Shown here: one piece after another, positions 1 through 7,881 of the stretch
Layout: the number at the start of each line of letters is the position of its first letter
Position numbering within the stretch: position 1 is the first letter of the stretch
Assembly (NCBI GenBank): GCA_016713025.1
Contig: JADJPZ010000004.1
Location: forward strand, 3,038,001-3,102,000
Direction of reading: 5' to 3'
DNA: 64,000 nt
From: Saprospiraceae bacterium
Lineage (GTDB): Bacteria; Bacteroidota; Bacteroidia; Chitinophagales; Saprospiraceae
The notes under the pieces: model-generated
Databases searched by the model: none
The model's input: the letters and a program-made list of their open reading frames with translations, nothing else
Told to the model about the DNA's origin: nothing
Translations under genes and position numbers: made by a program

Positions 1-2
1 GT

Positions 3-671
3 AAAATTTCAATTGAAGTTGATTTCAAAGGCAGGAGAGATAAACTAACTGATAAGATGAAACAGGTTTTCAGAGGGTCAGGTATTCGAGAAACAGCTTA
101 TCAGGAGATAGATGAAGCATACAAAGACTTCATCCAGATTTACAGGGATAGCAGTAAATTAGATGACATATTGAATCAAAATCATGTTGTTGATTTTAAG
201 AGAAGATTTTTTGAAAATTTGGATGACTTGCTAACATTTAAAGTAGAAAATAAAATAGTCATTCAATACAATGGGAAATCATTAGACAAACACTCTTTAG
301 GGCAAAGAGCATCAGCATTGATTCTTTTCTTGTTGGCTCAAAAGGAAAATGACGTATTGATAATAGACCAACCTGAAGATGATTTGGATAACCAAACTAT
401 CTATGATGAGGTCATAAAGGAGCTAAAGAAATTAAAAGGTAATATGCAATTCATCTTTGCCACGCATAATGCCAATATTCCAGTTCTTGGTGACAGTGAG
501 AAAGTTGTTTCGTGCAGCTATGACGAGAAGAAAATTACAATACATTCAGGCACAATTGATAATCACCAAACACAACGATTTATTGTAGATATAATGGAAG
601 GTGGAGACGAAGCGTTTAACCGAAGGAAAAATATTTACAGCATTTGGAACATTGAAAAATTGAAATCATAA
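3..671 (+). CDS. AAA/SMC-like ATPase, C-terminal part (5' end outside window)
   Basis: The frame is open from the first bases of the window, so this is the C-terminal end of a larger protein. Visible ATPase parts, in order, are a signature-like segment SLGQRASALILFLLA, a Walker B segment LIIDQPEDDLDN and an H-loop-like FATHNANIPVLGD. This order fits the C-terminal half of SMC/ABC-type AAA ATPases, including PHP-domain ATPases sometimes named TrlF. The stop codon overlaps the start of the next gene by one base (TAATG), so the two are translationally coupled and probably act together. An ATPase coupled to a Schlafen-like protein suggests a defence or nucleic-acid-linked system, but that role is inference. 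The Walker A half is not visible. Confidence 0.75.
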   Translation, partial: KISIEVDFKGRRDKLTDKMKQVFRGSGIRETAYQEIDEAYKDFIQIYRDSSKLDDILNQNHVVDFKRRFFENLDDLLTFKVENKIVIQYNGKSLDKHSLGQRASALILFLLAQKENDVLIIDQPEDDLDNQTIYDEVIKELKKLKGNMQFIFATHNANIPVLGDSEKVVSCSYDEKKITIHSGTIDNHQTQRFIVDIMEGGDEAFNRRKNIYSIWNIEKLKS

Positions 672-1846
672 TGAACGCAATAGAATTATTAGATATTATT
701 AGCACTGGGGAAACTAGTAAGGTACAGTTTAAAAGAGAAATTGATAGCAACGATTCAATTGCTGCAGAAATGATAGCATTTTCTAACACAAGAGGAGGTA
801 AAATATTTTTTGGTGTAGAAGATAAAACCGGGAAAATTTCAGGGCTTAGTGTAAGACAAATTCATGATTACAATCAGTTGTTAGCAAACATTGCAAATGA
901 TTTTGTAAAACCGCAGGTTTTTATATATACAGAAGTTGTAGGAGTTGCTACTTCTGAAAATGATGAGAAAAAAGTCCTAATAGTAGAAGTCTCTGAAGGG
1001 ACTGCAAAGCCATATAAAGACAATAGAGGTGCCATATGGATAAAACAAGGTTCAGACAAGAGGAGATTAACAGATAATAATGAACAATTACGATTGTTTC
1101 AGCAAAGTGGTATTATTTATATGGATGAAATGATTGTTCCACATACAAACTTAAATGATATTGAATATTCAAAAGTTGAAAAATATATTAATGCCCTACA
1201 AAAAAGAGATTCAAATGAAAACATAATTATTACTGAAACGCTTTTGAATAACCTAAATATTATTAAAGATAAACATCTTACACTAGGAGGCTTATTGTTT
1301 TTTACAAATGATCCACAAAAATACAGACCTGCGTTTTGCGTAAAAGCAATTTCATTTTTTGGAAACAGTATTGGTGGAACTGATTACCGAAGTAGTCAAG
1401 ACATTAATGGAACAATTCCCGAAATGTTTGAGGAAACAATGAGATTTTTCACATCGAATTTACATCATGTTCAAGCTGGACAGAATTTTAATTCTGTTGG
1501 TAAATTAGAAGTTTCACAAATTGCTTTGGAAGAGTTTATGCAAAATGCTTTGGTTCATAGAGATTATTCAAAGAATTCACCAATAAGGATTATGATTTTT
1601 GATAACCGAATTGAGATTTTGAGTCCTGGTTCACTACCAAATAGTCTTACAATTGAAAATATAAAAATGGGTAATGCAGTTGTGCGTAATAATCTTTTAG
1701 TTTCTTATTGTTCAAAGTTAATGATTTATCGAGGATTTGGTTCAGGAATAAACAGAGCCTTGACAGCACAGCCTAATATTGAATTGGTAAATGACATCGA
1801 AGGCGAACAATTCAAAGTCATTATTCCAAGACCAGAAAAAAAATAG
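671..1846 (+). CDS. Schlafen/AlbA_2-domain ATP-binding protein (RecG-like C-terminal ATPase fold)
   Basis: A 391-residue protein. The N-terminal ~130 residues form an AlbA_2 (Schlafen AlbA) domain: E-x-VQFKRE near residue 20, then FSNTRGGKIFFGVED and a segment ending in IWIKQGSDKRR. The C-terminal ~150 residues match the HATPase_c_4 type found in proteins often labelled ATP-dependent helicase RecG-related, with EFMQNALVHRDYS, IEILSPGSLP and the closing RGFGSGINRAL. Schlafen-type AlbA domains occur in nucleases and transcriptional regulators, so nucleic-acid binding or cleavage is plausible but not shown. The start overlaps the stop of the upstream ATPase gene by one base. The pair looks like a two-gene accessory module. 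Confidence 0.85.
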   Translation: MNAIELLDIISTGETSKVQFKREIDSNDSIAAEMIAFSNTRGGKIFFGVEDKTGKISGLSVRQIHDYNQLLANIANDFVKPQVFIYTEVVGVATSENDEKKVLIVEVSEGTAKPYKDNRGAIWIKQGSDKRRLTDNNEQLRLFQQSGIIYMDEMIVPHTNLNDIEYSKVEKYINALQKRDSNENIIITETLLNNLNIIKDKHLTLGGLLFFTNDPQKYRPAFCVKAISFFGNSIGGTDYRSSQDINGTIPEMFEETMRFFTSNLHHVQAGQNFNSVGKLEVSQIALEEFMQNALVHRDYSKNSPIRIMIFDNRIEILSPGSLPNSLTIENIKMGNAVVRNNLLVSYCSKLMIYRGFGSGINRALTAQPNIELVNDIEGEQFKVIIPRPEKK

Positions 1847-2012
1847 AGAATATCAATACCACCTAAGTCCTAAGTCTATGCTTCACAGCCACACAAATTG
1901 CAAATCCACACAAGCCAACGCTAAAACCCAAGCTTGGCAAAGAGTGTGTCTGCCGAACCTCACAACCAAAACGACCGACAAACAATCGGACGAAAAAGAA
2001 CACCGAAGCGAT

Positions 2013-2138
2013 AACATCACCTATACGCAAGCAGGGGTTTAGTGCTTCGTAGGACAGGAAAGTAGTAAATTTAAAGTTCAGTTCTTCGTAGGCAGCTTAG
2101 TGGTAAAAATTCTTGCCTGCGTATAGCTAAATCACGTT
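2013..2138. repeat. Large imperfect palindrome in the 1847-2297 gap
   Basis: The 451-bp gap after the Schlafen-like gene holds no convincing gene. Its main structure is an imperfect palindrome. CTATACGCAAGCAGG (2021-2035) pairs with CCTGCGTATAG (2116-2126). Outside these arms AAC (2013-2015) faces GTT (2136-2138). Inside, CTTCGTAGG occurs twice as a direct repeat (2045-2053 and 2084-2092). The layout of long extrahelical-type arms with AAC...GTT ends resembles an integron attC-like folded site, but the 7-bp core consensus is not met, so this remains a comparison. A small hairpin CGGTC...GACCG at about 2261-2280 lies near the pyrD end without a clear T-run. Confidence 0.5.
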
Positions 2139-2297
2139 GGAATCTGGAAATTGAAACAATTGAAAAAATAAAGAAAACAAGAAAACAATAGAAGAAATAT
2201 ATGTTAAATAAAAATTCTGACGAGAACAATGCACTGAACGTTCAGACTTGCTAAGGTTTTATCGGTCGCCAAGCTGACCGCTGAAATAAAAATACCC

Positions 2298-3338
2298 TCA
2301 TACTTTACCCTTTGAACTGCCCAAAATGGCATTATTGATTTCCTTGATTACTCCGGGGCCTTCATAAATCATACCTGTATACACCTGTACCAATGAGGCA
2401 CCGGCATCAAGTTTTTCCAATGCATCTTCGGGTGTTGATATACCGCCTACTCCGATGATCGGAATCCTGCCTTCTGATTTTGTCACAATGTATCTGATGA
2501 CTTCGGTAGATCGGCTCTTTAATGGAGCACCGCTCAATCCACCCATACCTATTTGTGATGTATCAGTTTTCAGATTGCTTCTGTCTAGTGTGGTATTGGA
2601 AGCTATGATGCCATGTATAGATGTATCATGTACGATCTGTATGATATCATCGAGCTGGGCATCAGTAAGGTCAGGTGCTATTTTTAGCAGCACTGGTTTG
2701 GGCTTTTCCTTTTTATTATTTTCTGCCATCAATGCAGAAAGAAGTTGGGTCAAGGGTTCTTTTTCCTGCAACTCCCTCAGTCCCGGAGTATTGGGAGAAC
2801 TGACATTGACAACAAAATAATCCACCAGGTCAAATAATGCATTAAAGCAAAACAGATAATCATCTACTGCCTTTTCATTGGGTGTTGTTTTGTTTTTTCC
2901 GATATTACCACCTATGATGATGTTGTGTTTCCCGTGTTTTTTAAGCCTTTGCACCATGGCTTCCACTCCATCATTGTTAAATCCCATGCGGTTGATCAGG
3001 CCGTGGTCCTGAGGTAATCTGAATAATCTAGGTGGTTCATTTCCCGATTGTGGCTTGGGAGTGACCGTACCAATTTCAATAAAACCAAATCCTAAATTGG
3101 ACATCACGTCGTAGTATTTTCCATCTTTGTCAAATCCCGCAGCGAGACCTACAGGATTGGGAAATTCAAGGCCCCAAAGGTTTACTTTGAGTTTGGGATC
3201 ATCAATGGTATAATACTTTCTGAGCAAGTTACTCAATCCGGGAATACAAAGAACTACTTTTAAAATTTTTATGGTGAGCTGATGGGCTGTCTCCGGCTCA
3301 AGTAAAAAAAGAAGTGGTTTGAGCAATAATTTATACAT
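2298..3338 (-). CDS. pyrD: Dihydroorotate dehydrogenase (quinone), class 2
   Basis: Oxidises dihydroorotate to orotate in pyrimidine synthesis, passing electrons through FMN to membrane quinone. The 346-residue length and the N-terminal amphipathic helix region (MYKLLLKPLLFLLEPETAH) fit the membrane-associated class 2 enzyme. Motifs include GLAAGFDKDG, the EIGTVTPKPQSGNEPPRLFR segment, NRMGFNNDG, the active-site region NVSSPNTPGLREL with the catalytic serine typical of class 2, KIAPDL, and phosphate/FMN-binding GGLSGAPLKSRS and GVGGISTPEDA. It lies 41 bp downstream of the metallophosphoesterase gene on the same strand and may be read through from it, although the functions are unrelated. Confidence 0.97.
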   Translation of the reverse strand: MYKLLLKPLLFLLEPETAHQLTIKILKVVLCIPGLSNLLRKYYTIDDPKLKVNLWGLEFPNPVGLAAGFDKDGKYYDVMSNLGFGFIEIGTVTPKPQSGNEPPRLFRLPQDHGLINRMGFNNDGVEAMVQRLKKHGKHNIIIGGNIGKNKTTPNEKAVDDYLFCFNALFDLVDYFVVNVSSPNTPGLRELQEKEPLTQLLSALMAENNKKEKPKPVLLKIAPDLTDAQLDDIIQIVHDTSIHGIIASNTTLDRSNLKTDTSQIGMGGLSGAPLKSRSTEVIRYIVTKSEGRIPIIGVGGISTPEDALEKLDAGASLVQVYTGMIYEGPGVIKEINNAILGSSKGKV

Positions 3339-3379
3339 TTTTTGATTGGATTGACTTATAGGATTAAAAAAAATTATAC

Positions 3380-4372
3380 TTAAGCCGGAAAAATATCAAT
3401 CTGCAAATAGGCTCCGCTTGCATTGGCATCAGTGACAAATTGTGGTATGCCATTTATGATGTCCAATGATTGTTGGTGCGTATGCCCGGCAAAAACACCT
3501 TTTACATTACTCGAAGAAAAAACGTCATTATAATAACCAAATGTGTCTTTGCTGTGTCCTTCCATCGGCCATCTTTCTCTTTTTTCAAGTTCAAAACTTT
3601 TATCAGTTTTCCCTGACCAGTCGGGATGACCGCAACCGAATCCTACTTTCCTGCCCTTTGCATACATAGGTATATGCTGCATGAGTAGTACCGGATCACC
3701 GGATTTGATTTCCTTTCGGAAAAAATTTCTTTGTACCTTATTTACCTGATAAGTTGAGTTATCCATTGTGATCACTTTTAGTCCGTTTATAGGGTAAACA
3801 CCATACAAAAACTGAGACGAGGGATACAATGCTGCCAATCTTTTGTTTATCCATGTACTTCGCAAATCATCTATCGGTCCATCCATACCTTCATAGTGCC
3901 AGTCGTGATTGCCCGAAGTGTAGATATATGGAATATTGGTTTTTTTCAACTTTTCAATCGACCACTCTATGGCTGCCTCAGATGGAAAACTAAAAATATC
4001 ACCGGTGAGCACGATCAGGTCAGCTTTTTTATCTACTGCGATGTTAAGTGTTTTTTCAAAACTCTCCATTGGATTGGTTTCGGCTCCTGATTGAAAATGT
4101 TTTGTTTTGTTATACGCTTTGGCCATACGCCGGCTATATGGTATATAGTCCTGCCCTCTTTCATCATCCATCCAGAGATGTGTATCAGATACCTGAATGA
4201 TTCGGGTAAATTTTGAGACTTGGGGAATGTACATATTTATTACATTGTCTGTAATACTGAAATCAACATGATCTTTTCCTTTTGAATTAGTGGTTTCAGC
4301 TTTTTGCCATGTCTGTGGTAAGAATAGTCCACCTGCAAGTGTGCCTGCTTTTAGAAAATGCCTCCTTAGCAT
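3380..4372 (-). CDS. Tat-exported calcineurin-like metallophosphoesterase
   Basis: A 330-residue phosphoesterase. The N-terminus carries a twin-arginine type signal (LRRHFLKAG followed by a hydrophobic stretch), so the folded, metal-loaded enzyme is probably exported to the periplasm. The metal-binding motifs appear in the standard order: VSDTHLW, LTGDIFS, SGNHDWH, MQHIP and AGHTHQQ. The substrate is not defined by sequence. The start overlaps the 3' end of the upstream GH130 gene by 7 bp, so the two are probably translated from one message. This points to a joint role in processing an extracytoplasmic carbohydrate phosphate or related substrate, which is inference only. Confidence 0.9.
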   Translation of the reverse strand: MLRRHFLKAGTLAGGLFLPQTWQKAETTNSKGKDHVDFSITDNVINMYIPQVSKFTRIIQVSDTHLWMDDERGQDYIPYSRRMAKAYNKTKHFQSGAETNPMESFEKTLNIAVDKKADLIVLTGDIFSFPSEAAIEWSIEKLKKTNIPYIYTSGNHDWHYEGMDGPIDDLRSTWINKRLAALYPSSQFLYGVYPINGLKVITMDNSTYQVNKVQRNFFRKEIKSGDPVLLMQHIPMYAKGRKVGFGCGHPDWSGKTDKSFELEKRERWPMEGHSKDTFGYYNDVFSSSNVKGVFAGHTHQQSLDIINGIPQFVTDANASGAYLQIDIFPA

Positions 4373-5373
4373 GATGTTGAAATATCCGTTTTGATAGTAA
4401 AATCTATAATATCATCAATATAACCAAATGAAAGACCAGTTACCGTATCCGCACATCCATAATAAATGGCTATTCTTCCCTGCTCGTCATGAAGTGATGC
4501 ACATGGAAAAACCACATTGGGCACATCACCGATGCACTCATAAGGCTTTTGTGGAGAAATCAAATAAGGTCCTGAACGATATTTGACCTTCCAGGGTTCG
4601 TCTGTATCAAGTATGGCAGATCCAAAACTATAGACAAAACCATTGCAGGATTGGAGGACGCCATGGTATATCATCAACCATCCTTCTGATGTTTCTATCG
4701 GTATAGGGCCAGCTCCTATCTTGGTACATTGCCAGGCACTGACTTCAAATGGCGCCGGAGCCATGACATGCCTGTGTTTCCCCCAATACTTGAGATCCGG
4801 GGATTCGCTGTAGAAGATGTCTCCAAAAGGAGTATGACCATTGTCGCTCGGACGGCTTAACATCGCAAAATTTCCATTGATCTTCCTTGGAAACATCACT
4901 CCATTGCGGTTGAATGGCAAAAATGCATTTTCGAGCTGATAAAAATGCTCAAAATCTTTTGTCCATGCTACACCGATGGTAGGGCCATGATATCCATTGC
5001 ACCACGTGACATAAAACCTGTCATCTATAAAACATACTCTGGGGTCATATCCATAGACCCATTGTCCGGTTTCAGGGTCGGAATTTTGGAATTTTATAGG
5101 TTCGTATTGGATATTCCACTGTATACCATCGTCACTAAAACCAACATGCAAACGCATCCTTCTGTTGGTATCATCACATCTGAATACACCTGCAAACCCA
5201 TTCCAATAAGGTACAACAGCACTGTTAAAAATACTGTTGGATGCCGGAAGCAGATCTCTGGGTATGACCGGATTGGCCGAATATCTCCACACGACGTCTT
5301 TGCTTTCGGCTGGCCTTTCTTCCCATGGCAATTGAGATGAAGTGCACGATGGTGTAATGATACTGTAACTCAT
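4366..5373 (-). CDS. GH130 family glycoside phosphorylase/hydrolase
   Basis: A 335-residue five-bladed beta-propeller type protein of the GH130 family, which acts on beta-mannosides, mostly by phosphorolysis. Family-like segments are NPVIPRD near the start, YGYDPRVCFIDDRFYVTW (the Asp of DPRV is the candidate proton donor), GVAWTKDFEHF, MFPRKINGNFAMLSRP, TKIGAGPIPIETSEGWLMIY and YYGCADTVTGLSFG. No signal peptide is visible, so it is probably cytoplasmic, whereas its overlapping neighbour is exported. Whether it is a phosphorylase or a hydrolase, and which mannoside it uses, cannot be settled without checking the phosphate-binding residues in an alignment. Confidence 0.85.
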   Translation of the reverse strand: MSYSIITPSCTSSQLPWEERPAESKDVVWRYSANPVIPRDLLPASNSIFNSAVVPYWNGFAGVFRCDDTNRRMRLHVGFSDDGIQWNIQYEPIKFQNSDPETGQWVYGYDPRVCFIDDRFYVTWCNGYHGPTIGVAWTKDFEHFYQLENAFLPFNRNGVMFPRKINGNFAMLSRPSDNGHTPFGDIFYSESPDLKYWGKHRHVMAPAPFEVSAWQCTKIGAGPIPIETSEGWLMIYHGVLQSCNGFVYSFGSAILDTDEPWKVKYRSGPYLISPQKPYECIGDVPNVVFPCASLHDEQGRIAIYYGCADTVTGLSFGYIDDIIDFTIKTDISTSC

Positions 5374-5402
5374 ATTTATATTTTTTAAAGTAACTTTTTA
5401 AG

Positions 5403-5951
5403 TTAAAAATGAAAACCCAGTTTAAGTGACATTTCGGGGTTCAAAAAGGGTAAATTGTAGATTTTGTTCTGGACAACGATATCTTTATCGCCTGCAATTT
5501 TTAAACTCATTCCAGCCCAGGGTGAAAGATAAATGTTTTGACCTAAGCTTAAATTATACCCTATACTACCATTTAACAGAAAATTGCTGAAACTTGAAAT
5601 CGTGGTGCTCCCGTCAGCCCTGATTTTACTATTCCAAAATACGGGTCCTGCGCCGATCCACCATTTTCGCCAATTCTGAGTCTGAAAAAGATCGACGACC
5701 AGAGCGAATGCTGCGATATCATGATGATTGAATCCCTTTTTGGTAGCCCAGTCAGGTTTATGAACATTGGCCCCCAATGCTCTAACCCTCCATTGGTTTT
5801 TACCCAACCAAAAAGCACCGAAAGATCCTCCTGTGACATATGGCAAGGCATCCAACTCAACTCCAAAAGTTACTCCTTTTTTTTCCTGACTAAAACTCAT
5901 TTTACTGCATAGCATGATCATAGCTACAGTGGACATGATTAAATATTTCAC
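5403..5951 (-). CDS. Small outer-membrane or periplasmic beta-rich protein, unknown function
   Basis: Unrecognised protein of about 182 residues from a GTG start at 5951. This start gives a clean signal peptide (MKYLIMSTVAMIMLCSKMSFSQ). A longer reading to an ATG at 6047 would overlap the channel gene by 62 bp and place charged residues before the signal, so it is less likely. An ATG at 5936 would lose the positive charge. The mature part alternates aromatic and hydrophobic residues (GVELDALPYVTGGSFGAFW, WWIGAGPVFWNSK, LGQNIYLSPWAGMSLK) and ends in MSLKLGFHF with a C-terminal Phe, as in small outer-membrane beta-barrels. It follows the channel gene closely and may share its message. Confidence 0.65.
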   Translation of the reverse strand: MKYLIMSTVAMIMLCSKMSFSQEKKGVTFGVELDALPYVTGGSFGAFWLGKNQWRVRALGANVHKPDWATKKGFNHHDIAAFALVVDLFQTQNWRKWWIGAGPVFWNSKIRADGSTTISSFSNFLLNGSIGYNLSLGQNIYLSPWAGMSLKIAGDKDIVVQNKIYNLPFLNPEMSLKLGFHF

Positions 5952-5985
5952 GGTTTTTACATTTTGAAGTAAAATAAATACGGAT

Positions 5986-6837
5986 TTAAAGAAGATAACC
6001 ACATCTGTCGCAATATTTAGCTTCACTGCCATGGCCTTCTTTGGCACAGTTTGGACATGAAATAGTGTTCTGCCTTGATTTTATGTTTTGCATCAGAGAT
6101 GAAGTGACTATCCCGGTAGGCACAGCAATGATGACATAACCCATCAACATGATGATAGTAGCTATAAACTGTCCAAGTGGTGTAGATGGTGAAATATCTC
6201 CATACCCTACAGTAGTGATGGTCACAATGGCCCAATACATACTTCGGGGAATACTGTCAAAATTTTCATTCACATCGCGCTCTACCAGATACATCACACA
6301 ACCGAAAATACATACCATGATCAAGATAAAAATCGTAAATACCATGATTTTTTTTCTGCTTTCCATCAAGGCATTAATGATAAGATTGCCCTGATCAATA
6401 AAGCTATCCAACTTAAATATCCTGAAAACCCTCAAAAGTCTTAGCGCCCTGATGATCATCAACGAGTGCAGGCCCGGCACCAGAAGAGTCAGATAGCTTG
6501 GCAGGATCGAAAATAAATCCACCAATCCAAAAAAACTGCTAAAATAATATCTGGGACTATATACAGTATACAGTCTTAAAAAATATTCAATGGTAAAAAA
6601 AATGGTAAATGCCCACTCAAGTACAAAAAATATATCTTTAAACCTGGCGTAGTAAGAAGGTACTGTCTCGAGCATCAGAACGATGATGCTGCATACAATC
6701 ATGAGCAGCAAAACGATATCAAAAATCCTTCCTTCTTTGGTTTCGGCTTCAAAAATAATTTCATGTAGCCTTGTTCTGAATGGAGAGAAACCTTCAGGCT
6801 TTCGTTTGAGATCTTCTTTTCTGAATACGTCTTTCAT
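5986..6837 (-). CDS. Voltage-gated-type potassium channel with C-terminal zinc ribbon
   Basis: A 283-residue six-TM ion channel. The selectivity filter TTVGYGDIS is K+-specific, and the S4-like segment IIRALRLLRVFRIFKLD carries regularly spaced arginines, as in voltage sensors. A short N-terminal cytoplasmic stretch precedes S1. After S6 (VIIAVPTGIVTSSL) the tail holds a four-cysteine zinc ribbon, CPNCAKEGHGSEAKYCDRCGY, instead of a long RCK or cyclic-nucleotide domain. The gene lies 17 bp after a small zinc-ribbon gene on the same strand and just before a putative outer-membrane protein gene, so a three-gene transcript is likely. The gating signal is unknown. Confidence 0.93.
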   Translation of the reverse strand: MKDVFRKEDLKRKPEGFSPFRTRLHEIIFEAETKEGRIFDIVLLLMIVCSIIVLMLETVPSYYARFKDIFFVLEWAFTIFFTIEYFLRLYTVYSPRYYFSSFFGLVDLFSILPSYLTLLVPGLHSLMIIRALRLLRVFRIFKLDSFIDQGNLIINALMESRKKIMVFTIFILIMVCIFGCVMYLVERDVNENFDSIPRSMYWAIVTITTVGYGDISPSTPLGQFIATIIMLMGYVIIAVPTGIVTSSLMQNIKSRQNTISCPNCAKEGHGSEAKYCDRCGYLL

Positions 6838-6854
6838 TACTGCAAAATTTCAGA

Positions 6855-7217
6855 TCAATCTACATATTCTTTCCTGAATACCAAGGCAAACAGATTGCTT
6901 TCCAACTGCAGATAACCGTGCTCGTAACAAAATCTGTACACTTTTCCCGTCTTTGTTTTATACTCATTTGTAAAGTAAGCAAACTTAAATCCTTCGTCAA
7001 GCAGTGCCGTTTTTGTTACAGTTGTTTTTCCGGTAGGGTTAAGTGCTTCAAGGATCCTTCTGTTTTTGCGCAGAATATTGTTGATATTGCGCATAAACTT
7101 GTTTTGGTCCGTATTCTGCTTATTGAAGTGCGATGTACGGCATTGGTCGCAACAAAACTTTTTATCTTTTCTCCCATCAAAAGTATCACCGCATTCAAGG
7201 CATGTTCTTTTATTCAT
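6855..7217 (-). CDS. Small zinc-ribbon protein, unknown function
   Basis: A 120-residue protein with an N-terminal Cys cluster (CLECGDTFDGRKDKKFCCDQC) that should bind one zinc ion. The remainder is a basic region (NKFMRNINNILRKNRRIL) and a short beta-rich tail (FAYFTNEYKTKTGKVYRFCY). No enzyme motif is visible. Proteins of this layout are common as hypothetical genes in Bacteroidota, and nucleic-acid binding is plausible from the basic middle part. The stop lies 17 bp before the start of the K+ channel gene, which itself ends in a zinc ribbon. No function is claimed. Confidence 0.75.
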   Translation of the reverse strand: MNKRTCLECGDTFDGRKDKKFCCDQCRTSHFNKQNTDQNKFMRNINNILRKNRRILEALNPTGKTTVTKTALLDEGFKFAYFTNEYKTKTGKVYRFCYEHGYLQLESNLFALVFRKEYVD

Positions 7218-7384
7218 TGGCAGCGCATTTTTATAAAAAGTAAAGATACAATCAATTTTATCCTAACTACTTCATTTTTTCAAAAAATTATTTTTCACAT
7301 TTTTTTATAAGCAGTTATTCTGATATGGATTTATGGCAGTTGTGTCATCATAATTGAAAATTTGTAACTGTTTAAGTGCTTAGT

Positions 7385-7754
7385 GTGTGTATAACAACTG
7401 CGCGAATTCAAATTTTCTTCCTCGCTACCATCATTCTGAACGGAAAACCTGCCCAATTCTCCCATTAAAAGCGCTGCATTCACCTTTAGGGGCAGGGGTA
7501 AGAAAAGCCAAATTACCTTCCCAATAACCCTCATTCCAAAGCATAGCTTGAGACGACCTACCCGTGTGTATAACAACTGCACGAATTCAAATTTTCTTCC
7601 TCGCTACCACCATTATGAACGGAAAACCTGCCCAATTCTCCCATTAGAAGCGCTGCATTCCCCTTAAGGGGCAGGGGTAAGAAAAGCCAAATTACCTTCT
7701 CATTAACCCTCATTCCCTGAAAAGCCTGTCAAGCTATGCTTGAGACGACACTCC
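7385..7754. repeat. Tandem pair of a ~179-bp dispersed repeat
   Basis: The 664-bp gap 7218-7881 holds two tandem units with a 179-bp period. Both begin GTGTGTATAACAACTG (7385 and 7564) and contain, on the minus strand, GGTAATTTGGCTTTTCTTAC, a CCCCT(A/T)AAGG palindromic core and AGCGCTTTTAATGGGAGA or a close variant. The second unit also contains a GTCAAGC..GCTTGAGACG hairpin. The same modules recur at 15868-16094 and, split by an IS110 element, at 44963-45066 and 46728-46855. An open frame across the first unit has no family features and is taken as incidental. The rest of the gap (7218-7384, 7755-7881) shows nothing recognisable. Confidence 0.8.
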
Positions 7755-7881
7755 CAATTCAACCACGTTTTTACCATTTATTAAAAAGAACACTGAAAAA
7801 GTGGCGAAAATTTAAAATAAGCGTACGTTTAAAACTCATTCCATTTTATGAGCCGCTCATTGATTCTCAAGCTTTAACCTA

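Noticed and set aside
1791..2042. Open frame overlapping the end of the Schlafen-like gene
   Set aside because: It reads through the gene end and into the palindrome, has no family features and an unlikely composition.
2021..2126. True integron attC site
   Set aside because: The outer 7-bp core sequences do not fit the consensus and no integrase is visible, so it is kept only as a palindrome.
7331..7582. Minus-strand open frame inside the tandem repeat
   Set aside because: It follows the repeat sequence and is not kept in the second unit, so it is taken as chance.
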